DNA of 64,000 nt, from positions 3,273,324-3,337,323 of the forward strand of contig NZ_JAHCDI010000004.1 of NCBI RefSeq assembly GCF_019697375.1. The letters run 5' to 3'. How positions within the stretch are numbered: position 1 is the stretch's first letter; every line of letters begins with the position of its first letter. Positions 15,542 to 23,665 of this stretch are shown piece after piece. A program made the position numbers and the translations under genes. Under the pieces are notes generated by a model. The model was not told where the DNA came from, made no database searches, and saw only the letters and a list, made by a program, of their open reading frames with translations. The stretch is from Micromonospora tarapacensis. Its GTDB lineage: Bacteria; Actinomycetota; Actinomycetes; Mycobacteriales; Micromonosporaceae.

Positions 15542-16887
15542 CCCATTACTGCGGAACCCTCCGGGCGGCCGGCGTCGCCGCGGCGGCTGCCCTGCTGCTG
15601 GCCGCCTGTGCACCCGGCGGCAACTCCGAAGCCGGCCCGGTGCCGTCCAAGCCGGTCTCCACCGGTATCGGCAGTGAACCGGTCACCCTGAAGCTGCTCG
15701 TCACCAGCGGTGTAGACGTCCCGTTCTACACCGCTCTCGGCAAGCTGTTTCGCGCCAAGTACAGCAACGTGACTGTCAAGGTGGAGAACCAGGACTACGC
15801 CACCTTGACCACGACCATCGCGCGTACTCTCGCCGGGAACAACGTGCCCGACCTCGTCCGCGTGCCGCAGCTCGGCAACCTGACCAAGGACCACCTGCTG
15901 ATCAACCTCGACCCGTATGCGGAGGCGTATGGGTGGCACGAGTGGCCGCAGTCGCAGTTCGCCTCCACCCGTGTCGGCCCGGACGGCAGACAGCGGGGGA
16001 CGGGCTCGTTGTACGCTGCGGGCGCTGGTTTTGGCCTGACCGGGGTGTATTACAACAAGGCGCTTGCGCAGCGGATTGGTATGACGCGGCCACCGGCGAC
16101 TGTCGCCGAGTTCGAGCAGTTGCTCGCCAAGGCGAAGGACGCCGGGCTGCAACCGATCATGATCAACGGCAAGGACGGCGGCAGCGTCTATCCGCTGCAG
16201 AACCTGGTGATGTCGTACGCCGGTGACGCACAAGCCGTCCAGGACTGGAACTACACCAAGCCCGGCGCGAGTATCGACACCGCGGCGACGGTCAGGGCCG
16301 GCACCACATTGCAACGCTGGGGACAGGCAGGATACCTGCCGGCCGACGTGAACGACATCGACCAGACCCGGGCACCGGCCGAGTTCATCAAGGGCAACGG
16401 CGTGTTCTTCCCGAGCGGCAACTGGCAGGCTCCGGGACTCGACAAGACCGGACCCGGTCAGTTCGGGTTTTTCCTGTTCCCGCCCGGCGTTGCCGGTGGG
16501 CCGTCGTACACGATGACCGCCGCCGCCAACCTAGGGATCCCGGCGAAGTCACCCAACGCAGACGTGGCGGCCGCGTTCCTGGACTTCGCGCAGACGGACC
16601 AGCAGGCGCGGCAGGAGACGGTCACCCTCGGCGGGCTGGCGCCGGCGGGACCGTCGGACGCGCCAGCTCCGACCACGCCCGAGGGGTCGGCGGTCGCCGC
16701 CACCGTCAGCGCGTTCCAGGAGTTGCTGAAGAGCAACGGGCTGGTCGGCTTCATGGCTGATGCGACGGCTTCGATCCACGTCAACAGCCTCATCCCGCAA
16801 ACGCAGCTGCTGCTGGCCGGCAAGACGACGCCCGAGGCGTTCGCGGCCAAGGTGCAGTCCGACTACGAGCGCGATCTCGGGCGATGA
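15529..16887 (+). CDS. ABC transporter substrate-binding lipoprotein (carbohydrate family)
   Basis: 452 aa from GTG 15529, overlapping the esterase gene. The signal peptide ends in the lipobox LLAACAPG, so it is tethered to the membrane. The mature part is a family 1 extracellular solute-binding protein: LFRAKYSNVTVKVENQDYATLTTTIARTLAGNNVPDLVRV, GLTGVYYNKALAQRIGM, PPATVAEFEQLLAKAKDAG, NGVFFPSGNWQAPG. It delivers a sugar-like ligand to the two permeases downstream. Confidence 0.9.
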   Translation: MRSLTHYCGTLRAAGVAAAAALLLAACAPGGNSEAGPVPSKPVSTGIGSEPVTLKLLVTSGVDVPFYTALGKLFRAKYSNVTVKVENQDYATLTTTIARTLAGNNVPDLVRVPQLGNLTKDHLLINLDPYAEAYGWHEWPQSQFASTRVGPDGRQRGTGSLYAAGAGFGLTGVYYNKALAQRIGMTRPPATVAEFEQLLAKAKDAGLQPIMINGKDGGSVYPLQNLVMSYAGDAQAVQDWNYTKPGASIDTAATVRAGTTLQRWGQAGYLPADVNDIDQTRAPAEFIKGNGVFFPSGNWQAPGLDKTGPGQFGFFLFPPGVAGGPSYTMTAAANLGIPAKSPNADVAAAFLDFAQTDQQARQETVTLGGLAPAGPSDAPAPTTPEGSAVAATVSAFQELLKSNGLVGFMADATASIHVNSLIPQTQLLLAGKTTPEAFAAKVQSDYERDLGR

Positions 16888-17885
16888 TCGCGGCGAGCCG
16901 ACCCAGGGGTGATGCGGTGCCGTCCGTCCCGACCCCGGAGGCGATGCGGCAGGCATCGGCTATGACCGACCCGTCGAGCGTTCCTGCGGCACGACAACCC
17001 GCCGTCCGGCGCCCATCCGCACGCCGGCGGCGGAGTTGGAGCGCGCTCCTCTGGGTTGCGCCAGCGTTCGGTATGTACGGCGTTTTCGTGCTGTTCCCGA
17101 TGCTCCAGTCCGTGCAGTACTCGTTCTACGACTGGGACGGCATCGGGCCAGCGACGCCAGCCGGACTGGACAACTGGAAAGCGATCTTCACCCAGCCGGA
17201 GCTGCTGCAATCCGTGGTGAACGCGTTCGTCCTCGTCGTGTTCTACACGGTCTTGCCGGTCGGGCTCGGTCTAGTCGCCGCGTCGTTCATCCGCGAACTG
17301 AAGCCCGGCGCGTTCAGCACCACCGCCCGGGTCGTACTGTTCGTCCCGCAGGTGCTTCCGCTGGTCGCGGCCGGTATCGCGTGGACGTGGATGTACTCCT
17401 CGGACGGCCTGGTCAATCAGGTCCTGCGCGCGGTCGGCCTCGATCAGTACACGCGTGCCTGGCTCGGTGACTTCACTTTCGCTCTGCCCGCGGTCGGTGT
17501 GATCGGGGTCTGGGTCATGCTCGGCTTCTGCACGGTGCTGCTGCTCGCGGGCATCGGCAAGATCGACCCGGCGCTGTACGAGGCGGCCCGGCTGGACGGG
17601 GCCGGGCCGGTCAGTGAGTTCTTCGCCGTGACGCTGCCCGGGTTGCGGCGCGAACTCGTCGTGTGCACGACGTTCACGATCATCGCCGCGCTGGCGAGCT
17701 TCGACGTCGTCCAGATCGCGACGCAAGGCGGTCCCGGCTACCAGACGATGGTGCCCGGCGTGCAGATCTACCGGATGACGTTCCTGCAGCAGCACGTCGG
17801 CCAGGCCTCGGCGCTCGCGGTGTTCCTGGCCGTCGTCGTGCTGTTGGTCATCTGGCCGATCCAGCGTCTCGGGAGACAGAAATGA
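16884..17885 (+). CDS. ABC sugar transporter permease (MalF/UgpA type)
   Basis: 333 aa with a basic N-terminal tail and six predicted membrane segments. The EAA loop YEAARLDGAGPVSEFFAVTLPGLRRE contacts the ATPase. The ATG overlaps the previous stop (ATGA). Homologues import oligosaccharides as MalF-like subunits. No ATPase gene is present, so a shared MsiK-like ATPase elsewhere is presumably used, as is usual in actinomycetes. Confidence 0.92.
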   Translation: MIAASRPRGDAVPSVPTPEAMRQASAMTDPSSVPAARQPAVRRPSARRRRSWSALLWVAPAFGMYGVFVLFPMLQSVQYSFYDWDGIGPATPAGLDNWKAIFTQPELLQSVVNAFVLVVFYTVLPVGLGLVAASFIRELKPGAFSTTARVVLFVPQVLPLVAAGIAWTWMYSSDGLVNQVLRAVGLDQYTRAWLGDFTFALPAVGVIGVWVMLGFCTVLLLAGIGKIDPALYEAARLDGAGPVSEFFAVTLPGLRRELVVCTTFTIIAALASFDVVQIATQGGPGYQTMVPGVQIYRMTFLQQHVGQASALAVFLAVVVLLVIWPIQRLGRQK

Positions 17886-18706
17886 CCACATCGGGCCTCG
17901 CCCATCGAGTAACGCGCACTGGGATCCTGCTCGCGCTGATGCTGTTCGCCGTGGTGCCGCTGCTGAGTATGTTCACCACGGCACTGGCGGCGCCGGGCAG
18001 CACGCCGCAAGGCCTCAGTTGGCCGAGCGACCCACACTGGCACAACTTCGTCGACGCGTGGAGCGCGGCGAACTTCGTCGCGCTGTTCCGCTCGAGCACC
18101 CTCATCGTGCTTGGCGTCGTACCGGCCACGGTCGCGATGGCCACCGCCGCGGGCTACGCCCTCGCTCAGCTGAACGTGCCCTTCGGTAAGGCGATCTACG
18201 GTCTTCTCCTCGTCGGACTCACCCTGCCGTTCGAGGCGCTGATCACCCCGTTGTACTACGACCTGCGCAGCATGGGACTGCTCGGGACGCGGCTGGCGAT
18301 CGTCCTGCCGCTCATCGGACTGCTCATGCCGTTCGGCGTCTTCTGGATGCGCGCACACTTTCTCGGCGCCGAGCCCGCGCTCACCGAAGCCGCGAAAGTC
18401 GACGGCGCGAACACCTGGCAGACGTTCCGCCGCATCCACCTGCCGCTCGCCACCTCGGCGTGGTCCGCACTATCTGTGCTCTTCTTCCTCGCCAGCTGGA
18501 ACCAGTACCTGCTGCCCCTCGTCCTCGTCGACGACCCGACGAAGCGGACCGTGGCCGGCGGGCTGGGCGCCTTCCAGGGCCAGTACGGCACCGACATCGT
18601 GCTGCTCTGCGCCGGATCCCTGCTGATCATCCTGCCCTCGCTGGTGATCTTCCTGATCTTCCAGCGCAACTTCGTCAAGGCGCTGATGCAAGGAGCCGTC
18701 AAGTGA
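17882..18706 (+). CDS. ABC sugar transporter permease (MalG/UgpE type)
   Basis: 274 aa, six membrane spans, with the EAA motif LTEAAKVDGANTWQTFRRIHLPLATSAW. It begins by ATGA overlap with the first permease and completes the importer. The next open frame starts at GTG 18703, overlapping this stop, but is degenerate, so the operon probably once continued. Confidence 0.92.
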   Translation: MTTSGLAHRVTRTGILLALMLFAVVPLLSMFTTALAAPGSTPQGLSWPSDPHWHNFVDAWSAANFVALFRSSTLIVLGVVPATVAMATAAGYALAQLNVPFGKAIYGLLLVGLTLPFEALITPLYYDLRSMGLLGTRLAIVLPLIGLLMPFGVFWMRAHFLGAEPALTEAAKVDGANTWQTFRRIHLPLATSAWSALSVLFFLASWNQYLLPLVLVDDPTKRTVAGGLGAFQGQYGTDIVLLCAGSLLIILPSLVIFLIFQRNFVKALMQGAVK

Positions 18707-18846
18707 CTGCCCGAGTCTCGCACCTGGAGGTTCCATCGCATCTGGCCGACCGACTGCGTCAACGACCCGGCAGGCCAACGCATTGCAGACGAGTACGGAC
18801 ACCTGCGCAGACGACTTCGAACATCGACATCATCCTGGCTGGCTGA
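18703..18846 (+). pseudogene. Broken start of a further operon gene
   Basis: GTG 18703 overlaps the permease stop in the same way as the other genes of the operon, yet only 47 codons follow (VTARVSHLEVPSHLADRL and so on). A plausible continuation (NDPAGQRIADEYGHLRRRL) is in another frame, suggesting both a shift and a truncation. In this position a glycoside hydrolase would be common, but the fragment is too short to name. Confidence 0.4.
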
Positions 18847-19247
18847 TCCCCATACCTGCTGCGGTGCGCTCCCGACATGCAGACGCGAGCGTCGGTTGAT
18901 CACTCAGATCGCCGTAGCTGAGGTTCTGTGGCCTCGCATCGGCGCTTGGCCGTCAATTCGATGGCTGAGGTCCTCGGCGAACGCGTCGAGCCGAGACCGC
19001 AACTCGGCGTAGTGGCCGTGGCCGGATGCTAGAAACGGCCAGCGGACGTGGACGTAAACGGACAAGGCGCCGCCCGGTTTCGCCTGGCGTGGATCGGGGC
19101 GCAGTAACGGCGAGGAGTGATGCTCAGCTTGCGTGATCTGGGTCCAGACCGATCCCCGTGCTCAGAGACGGACAAGGGCCGGACCTCGAAGGCCCAGCCC
19201 TTGATCAAATACAAACCGCTGACGCGGTTCGCGCACTGCTACCTATG
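18847..19247. other. Intergenic region before the integrated element
   Basis: About 400 bp without a supportable gene, ending exactly at the distal attachment repeat of the tRNA-Val element. Short open frames here lack recognisable content. Confidence 0.4.
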
Positions 19248-19291
19248 GTGGGCGATACTGGGATCGAACCAGTGACCTCTTCGGTGTGAAC
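19248..19291. repeat. Distal att repeat (tRNA-Val 3' fragment)
   Basis: Identical over 44 bp to 23543-23586. It covers the acceptor stem, T arm and part of the anticodon arm of tRNA-Val on the minus strand, so it marks the far end of the insertion. Confidence 0.93.
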
Positions 19292-19327
19292 TCACGGCAA
19301 GCCGGTCGGATCGGGCTCGATACGAGG

Positions 19328-19624
19328 TCATCCGGCCTGGTGACGCCCGTTCCGGCCTGGTTCGGCCGGCACGGTTGCTGTACTTCGCTGCTGTACTTCC
19401 GGCGGCTGCCTGGTCCAGCCGATGAAACGGCGGTGCAGCGCACCGGCCGGTGCCCAGGGCATGTCCTCGGCGGCCTGGACAAGGTAGGCACCGAGGTACA
19501 GCGCCAGCGATACCGGCGCGTCCGCGTACTCCGCCCGCAGCTCCCGCCGCCGCGTCGGACACGGCCACGGCAGGTCACAGCCACCACAGCTCCAGATCGG
19601 CAACACCGGGCCATGGGTGGTCAT
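19328..19624 (-). CDS. Small conserved AICE protein (Cys-containing)
   Basis: 98 aa from ATG 19624, overlapping the upstream gene by ATGA. Contains WSCGGCDLPWPCPTRRREL, a Cys-x2-Cys...Cys pattern common in short proteins carried by actinomycete integrative elements (sometimes misnamed flavin reductase), then EYADAPVSLALYLGAYLVQAAEDMP. The last 30 residues are low complexity and may be non-native, because the frame runs toward the element end. Function unknown; possible zinc-binding partner of the regulator. Confidence 0.6.
   Translation of the reverse strand: MTTHGPVLPIWSCGGCDLPWPCPTRRRELRAEYADAPVSLALYLGAYLVQAAEDMPWAPAGALHRRFIGWTRQPPEVQQRSTATVPAEPGRNGRHQAG
19376..19396. repeat. Candidate integrase arm-type repeat, distal copy
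   Basis: A 21-bp sequence with two GCTGTAC units separated by 13 bp (start to start). An identical 21-mer lies at 23473-23493, just inside the other end. The paired placement 85 and 50 bp from the cores fits arm-type binding sites of tyrosine integrases. Confidence 0.5.
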
Positions 19625-19800
19625 CGCACACCACCCAGAAACCGGGCCACGCTCGCGCGGGCCTGCCTGCTGGTCGCCCAATCCACCTGCCAGCAGGGGT
19701 ACGGGGCCAGCCGTGACCACCACGCCCGGCAACCGGCACACATGCCGTCTAGCCCTCGTACGTGCACGGCGAGGATGACTCGCTCCGGGCCGCCGGTCAC
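19621..19800 (-). CDS. Small Cys-containing hypothetical protein
   Basis: 59 aa from GTG 19800, overlapping the stops and starts of both neighbours by 4 nt. Contains GLDGMCAGCRAWWSRLAPYPCWQVDWATS with a CxxC pair. It seems to be part of a three-gene translationally coupled unit with the genes at 19797-20003 and 19328-19624. Confidence 0.5.
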   Translation of the reverse strand: MTGGPERVILAVHVRGLDGMCAGCRAWWSRLAPYPCWQVDWATSRQARASVARFLGGVR

Positions 19801-20003
19801 TGCTCGCTCTCCTGCGGCCAGTGGCCCCGGTTGATGGGGATACGGTGCCGAGCACGGCACGGCAGGTCGGCTCCGCACCGGCAGACACGCCGCCACAGTT
19901 GCCACGACCACACGGGCCGATGCCGTCGGGCAAACGTCAACGCGGTGGCCGACAGGTACTCGTCGTACGAGACGCGCCGCACGTACCCTCCCTCGTCGCT
20001 CAC
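19797..20003 (-). CDS. Small hypothetical protein, first of a coupled trio
   Basis: 68 aa: MSDEGGYVRRVSYDEYLSAT..., with CRCGADLPCRARH near the middle, again a possible metal-binding knuckle. Its TGA overlaps the next GTG. Such basic, Cys-bearing short proteins are frequent cargo in actinomycete integrative elements; no function known. Confidence 0.5.
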   Translation of the reverse strand: MSDEGGYVRRVSYDEYLSATALTFARRHRPVWSWQLWRRVCRCGADLPCRARHRIPINRGHWPQESEQ

Positions 20004-20135
20004 GAGGGCAGCCTCTTCGCCCTCTGATTGAAAGGGACGCGGCGACCGGGCGTGACTCGCACCGCCCGCCGCATCCCGTGAGCGAGAAGCTACGGTCGGT
20101 TGCGCGTTGGAATGGGTAAGGTTCCTACCTCTGGA

Positions 20136-21347
20136 TCATGAGACGAGTCCGACTCGGACCGCGAGGTCACGGGCGTCATCTCGGGTGGCACGCGGTCCGT
20201 CGAGCAGGTCCAAGGTGATCTGGCGGGCGTACCCGTTGAAGCGGATCGTCTCCGGGGCCGACTCATACGCCTGCCGCAGCGTCGCCACTGTCGCTTCCTG
20301 GTCGTCCTTGCCGTAGTGCGCACGCGCGACCTCGATCAGATGGCGTGCCCGACGCGGCCTCGACGGGATCGCCGCCGCATCGTGGCGGCGGGCCTGCCGC
20401 ACCGCCTCGCCGGACTTCTGCAACTCCACCGCCACGGTCACCGCGTGAGCGCCCATGACGACCCGGGAAAACGACGTCTGCGGCTGGTAGAAGCCCTCCG
20501 GCAGACGCTGCGCCACCCGGTCCGCGCGATCCCAGTACCGCCAGGCCCGCCCCTCCTCACCGGCACGAGCAGCCGTGTAGGCGGCCTCGAAGTTCAGCGC
20601 GCCCCACAGCGCCAACAGATTGACGCTCCCGTCGGCGGCCTGCGGCTCCAGGGCCGACAGCACGTCCAGCGTCACCGCCATCGCGGTGTCCCAATCCCCG
20701 GCGTCCCGATGCACCTGGCACAGGAACCACCCCGCACAAGCGACCGCCTCCGGAACACCGGACTCCTGCGCCGCCACCATCGCCCGATCCGCCACCCGCC
20801 ACAACAACTCGGCCGCCGGCTGGTACGCGATGAACATCTGCGCCAACCCGAGCGTCTCCGCCACCAGCGCCTGCGCCTGCCGCCGCTCATCACCCTCGTA
20901 CACCAGCGCGGCACGCTGCGTGTCCCGCAGCAACCCCGGCAACAACCCGCCCAGCACCGTCCGGTGATCCGACGCCTGATGACGTGCCCGCCACGCCACC
21001 GCAAGCCGCTCCCTCAGCCTGGACAACGACTCCGGCTTGGCGTCGTCGGCGAACACGACACGGTTCACCGCATCCCGCACCGATGCCAACGCCGGATGCT
21101 CCGGCCCATTGACCACCGCAGACCGGTCACCCAGCTCCACGGCCAAGGCAGACACGTCGACCTTCAGAGCACGCGCGATCCGATCCAGCATGTGAATACG
21201 CGGCGGCAGGATCCGGTCCGTCTCCACCGCCTTGACCCACTCGGCGCTACGACCCACCAACCCACCGAGCACCGCCCGAGTCTTCCCGGACCGCTCCCGG
21301 TAGATCTTCAACCGCTGCCCGAACGTCAACTCCGGCAAGGAATCCAC
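20136..21347 (-). CDS. XRE-family HTH regulator with TPR-like C-terminal region
   Basis: 403 aa from GTG 21347, chosen because GAGGAGG lies 6 nt upstream. The N-terminal HTH is TFGQRLKIYRERSGKTRAVLGGLVGRSAEWVKAVE, followed by about 300 residues of helical, Ala-rich repeats (LGLAQMFIAYQPAAELLWRVADRAMVAAQESG, CQVHRDAGDWDTAMAVTLDVLSAL), like the TPR-type sensing region of many actinomycete XRE proteins. It is carried by the tRNA-Val element and may control its excision or cargo. Confidence 0.85.
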   Translation of the reverse strand: MDSLPELTFGQRLKIYRERSGKTRAVLGGLVGRSAEWVKAVETDRILPPRIHMLDRIARALKVDVSALAVELGDRSAVVNGPEHPALASVRDAVNRVVFADDAKPESLSRLRERLAVAWRARHQASDHRTVLGGLLPGLLRDTQRAALVYEGDERRQAQALVAETLGLAQMFIAYQPAAELLWRVADRAMVAAQESGVPEAVACAGWFLCQVHRDAGDWDTAMAVTLDVLSALEPQAADGSVNLLALWGALNFEAAYTAARAGEEGRAWRYWDRADRVAQRLPEGFYQPQTSFSRVVMGAHAVTVAVELQKSGEAVRQARRHDAAAIPSRPRRARHLIEVARAHYGKDDQEATVATLRQAYESAPETIRFNGYARQITLDLLDGPRATRDDARDLAVRVGLVS

Positions 21348-22245
21348 CCGGAACCTCCTCGCGTAGCGCCGGACGCACCACCGACCCATCGGGCCGCAAT
21401 CACGCTCAACGCTACCGATCCGCAGGCTGCCTCATAACCCTCACGCGCCAGCCACCCCTGCATCCTGGGCGGGCACCCCGACCTCTCGCTTGTAAGTTCT
21501 GGGCGCTCTGTCCGGCTGGGTCTGTCCGCGTACGCAACGCAGGGCGATGATCCGTGCCCGGTCGCTGGCGGCTGGCCTCGTCCGGGCTGGTTGCTGTCAC
21601 CGTTGCTGTCGATCGCCGCCCGTCGCCGCGAGCCGGGCACGCCGCTCCATTCGCCACCCGACGAGCCCGTAGGCCAGGAGAGGAAACGCGATCAGGAGGA
21701 AGCCGCAGCCCGCAACGAAAAGCCACGGCAGGATCCGGTCCCACTCCGCCCGGTCGGCGACCGGGTCCCTCCACGGTGGTTGGGGCTCCAGCAACGCGGG
21801 AGCACAGCACCCGACCACAACAGCTGCGACAAGCATCAGGGTGCCGGCGATGAGGGCTAGACGGGACCGAGACATGATCCGCACGCACCCCTCACCTAGG
21901 CCGGCTGTCCGGCAGCAATCCGCGTCAGCCTATGACAGCTGGCCGATCCAACATCAGCTTGGGAGTCGGGTTGATCTAAACCCACGGTGACTGTCTAACC
22001 GACCAGTGACTACGCCCTGTCGGATGAGAGCCCCGGCGGCATGTCGAGTCGGACCCCTGTTGACCCCTGCAACGGGCACGGGTCGGGCACGGGCTTGCCT
22101 CAAGCGTAGGGTCAGGCCGTGGACTACGGGGACTTCGGCTTCTTCGGTGGCGTCGCTGCACTGCTCTGCGGTGGGATTGGATGCATAGTCTTCGTAGGGG
22201 CCGTGGGAATGCTTGCGGTGAGATCGACCGGCAGGAGGCCGCCTG
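21348..22245. other. Element interior: one small gene, otherwise unassigned
   Basis: Apart from the membrane protein at 21597-21875, about 600 bp are unassigned. A frame starting at GTG 22119 begins with a hydrophobic stretch but runs far into the integrase gene in another frame, so I do not call it. This is where an excisionase would be expected; none is recognisable. Confidence 0.4.
21597..21875 (-). CDS. Small two-helix membrane protein
   Basis: 92 aa from ATG 21875 (MSRSRLALIAGTL). The first hydrophobic segment carries a Cys pair (VVVGCCAPALLEPQPPW); the second is LPWLFVAGCGFLLIAFPLLAYGLV, with a basic C-terminus. It may be a membrane-anchored protein of the element. No family recognised. 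Confidence 0.5.
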   Translation of the reverse strand: MSRSRLALIAGTLMLVAAVVVGCCAPALLEPQPPWRDPVADRAEWDRILPWLFVAGCGFLLIAFPLLAYGLVGWRMERRARLAATGGDRQQR

Positions 22246-23466
22246 ATGCCCGGACGCGCCCGCGCCAACGGGGAAGGGTCGATCTTCCCGTACCGCAACG
22301 GCTTCGCCGCGTACGTCTGGGTCACCAAGCCGGACGGGAAACGCACCCGCAAGTACGTCTACGGCAAGACCCGCGACGCCGTGCACGACAAGTGGATCAA
22401 ACTGCACCAGCAGGCCAAGGCCGGACCGGTGGCAACCAGCGTGCCGACCGTCGGCAGCTTCCTCACCTACTGGCTGACCGAGATCATCGAGCCGCACCGG
22501 GCACCGCTGACCTACGCCACCTACGAGACGTTCGTCCGCCGCTACCTCTCCCCCGGCCTCGGGGCCAAGCGGCTCGACCGGCTCCAGTCGCGCGACGTGC
22601 AGACCTGGATCAACCAGGTCGCCCGCACCTGCCAGTGCTGCGCCCAGGGCAAGGACGCCGCCCGCCGCAAGGAGAAGCGGCGCTGCTGCGCTGTCGACCG
22701 CTGCTGCCAGGCCGTCCCGTCGACGCGAACGGTCAGCGACATCCGGGCCGCGCTGCGGGCCGCCCTCACCCACGCCCAGGCCGAAGACCTCATCACCAAG
22801 AACCCGGCCGTACCGGTCACCCTCGCCACCGTCCGCCGTCGACGCGGCAAGTCCTGGTCCAGCGACGAGGCCCGGCGGTTCCTCGAATCGGCTCGCGCCG
22901 ATGCCGACCCGCTCTACGCCACGTACGCCCTGGTCCTCGTCACCGGCCTACGCAAAGGCGAAGCCCTCGGCCTCACCTGGGCCGATGTCGACCTCGACGC
23001 CGGAGAGCTGACCATCGGCCGACAACTGCAACGCGTACGCGGAAGGCTCCTGCACCGCGATACCAAGACCCAGGCGTCCGACGCCACCCTGCCCCTGCCC
23101 AGCATCTGCTTGGCCGCGCTCAAGCTGATAAACGAGCAACGCGACGAGGCACGGGCAGCCGCCGGTAAGGCGTGGCACGAGAATGGCCTCGCATTCACCA
23201 CCCGCTATGGCGCACCAATCGAACCGCGCAACTTCCAGCGATCCTGGCAGACGAGATGCGACAGAGCAGGGGTCCGCCCGATCACCGTCCACGACGCGCG
23301 GCGGACCTGCGCCACCCTCCTGGCCGACCTCGACGTCCACCCGCGAACCGCCATGCAGATCCTCCGGCACGCCCGCTTCTCCGTGACGATGGAGATCTAC
23401 ACGCAGGTCTCGTCGCAGGCGACCAGGGACGCACTCAAGCGCCCCGGCGATTCACTCGCGCAATGA
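22246..23466 (+). CDS. Site-specific tyrosine integrase
   Basis: 406 aa. N-terminal arm-binding and SAM-like domains (GEGSIFPYRNGFAAYVWV, YETFVRRYLSPGLG), then a Cys-rich insertion typical of AICE integrases (CQCCAQGKDAARR...RRCCAVDRCCQ). The catalytic domain has Arg in VLVTGLRKGEALGL, Lys in LLHRDTKTQASD, HxxR as VHDARRTCATLL, then LRHARFSVTMEIYTQV with the second His and the nucleophile Tyr. It inserts the element into tRNA-Val; the gene ends 77 bp from the attachment repeat. Confidence 0.95.
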   Translation: MPGRARANGEGSIFPYRNGFAAYVWVTKPDGKRTRKYVYGKTRDAVHDKWIKLHQQAKAGPVATSVPTVGSFLTYWLTEIIEPHRAPLTYATYETFVRRYLSPGLGAKRLDRLQSRDVQTWINQVARTCQCCAQGKDAARRKEKRRCCAVDRCCQAVPSTRTVSDIRAALRAALTHAQAEDLITKNPAVPVTLATVRRRRGKSWSSDEARRFLESARADADPLYATYALVLVTGLRKGEALGLTWADVDLDAGELTIGRQLQRVRGRLLHRDTKTQASDATLPLPSICLAALKLINEQRDEARAAAGKAWHENGLAFTTRYGAPIEPRNFQRSWQTRCDRAGVRPITVHDARRTCATLLADLDVHPRTAMQILRHARFSVTMEIYTQVSSQATRDALKRPGDSLAQ

Positions 23467-23472
23467 GCGGAC

Positions 23473-23493
23473 TGCTGTACTTCGCTGCTGTAC
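23473..23493. repeat. Candidate integrase arm-type repeat, proximal copy
   Basis: Identical to 19376-19396; lies between the integrase stop and the attachment core. Confidence 0.5.
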
Positions 23494-23502
23494 GGGCAGC
23501 AG

Positions 23503-23535
23503 AAAGGCCACCTTCATCGATGGAAGGTGGCCTTT
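23503..23535 (+). terminator. Integrase terminator
   Basis: A perfect 13-bp stem, AAAGGCCACCTTC / GAAGGTGGCCTTT, with a 7-nt loop, just after the integrase stop and 8 bp before the attachment core. It ends in only three T residues, but the stem is strong. Confidence 0.75.
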
Positions 23536-23542
23536 GACATGC

Positions 23543-23586
23543 GTGGGCGATACTGGGATCGAACCAGTGACCTCTTCGGTGTGAAC
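23543..23586. repeat. Proximal att repeat within tRNA-Val
   Basis: Partner of 19248-19291; includes the 3' part of the intact tRNA gene. Confidence 0.93.
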
Positions 23587-23615
23587 GAAGCGCTCTCCCG
23601 CTGAGCTAATCGCCC
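23544..23615 (-). tRNA. tRNA-Val (CAC anticodon)
   Basis: A 72-nt cloverleaf on the minus strand. The acceptor stem GGGCGAT pairs with ATCGCCC plus discriminator A. The D arm contains TAGCTCAGCGGGAGAGC. The anticodon stem CTTCG/CGAAG encloses TTCACAC, giving CAC for GUG codons. The T arm contains GGTTCGATCCC. CCA is not encoded. It is the insertion target of the adjacent element and keeps a complete sequence after integration. Confidence 0.95.
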
Positions 23616-23665
23616 TCAGCGCGCACGACTCTACCCGATCCAACGATCGGACCGCGAACCCGGGG

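Larger units (their letters stand above)
19248..23586. mobile_element. Small integrative element in tRNA-Val(CAC)
   Basis: A 44-bp perfect direct repeat (19248-19291 and 23543-23586), copied from the 3' half of tRNA-Val, brackets 4.3 kb. Contents left to right: three overlapping small genes, an XRE regulator, a small membrane protein and a tyrosine integrase next to the intact tRNA. The layout is that of actinomycete integrative elements (AICEs). However, no replication initiator, FtsK-like transfer gene or excisionase is present, so it is a stripped or helper-dependent element. Confidence 0.88.

Noticed and set aside
22119..22245. Possible small membrane peptide before the integrase
   Set aside because: A GTG start and hydrophobic segment exist, but the frame has no stop until 23168 inside the integrase; no support for a separate gene.
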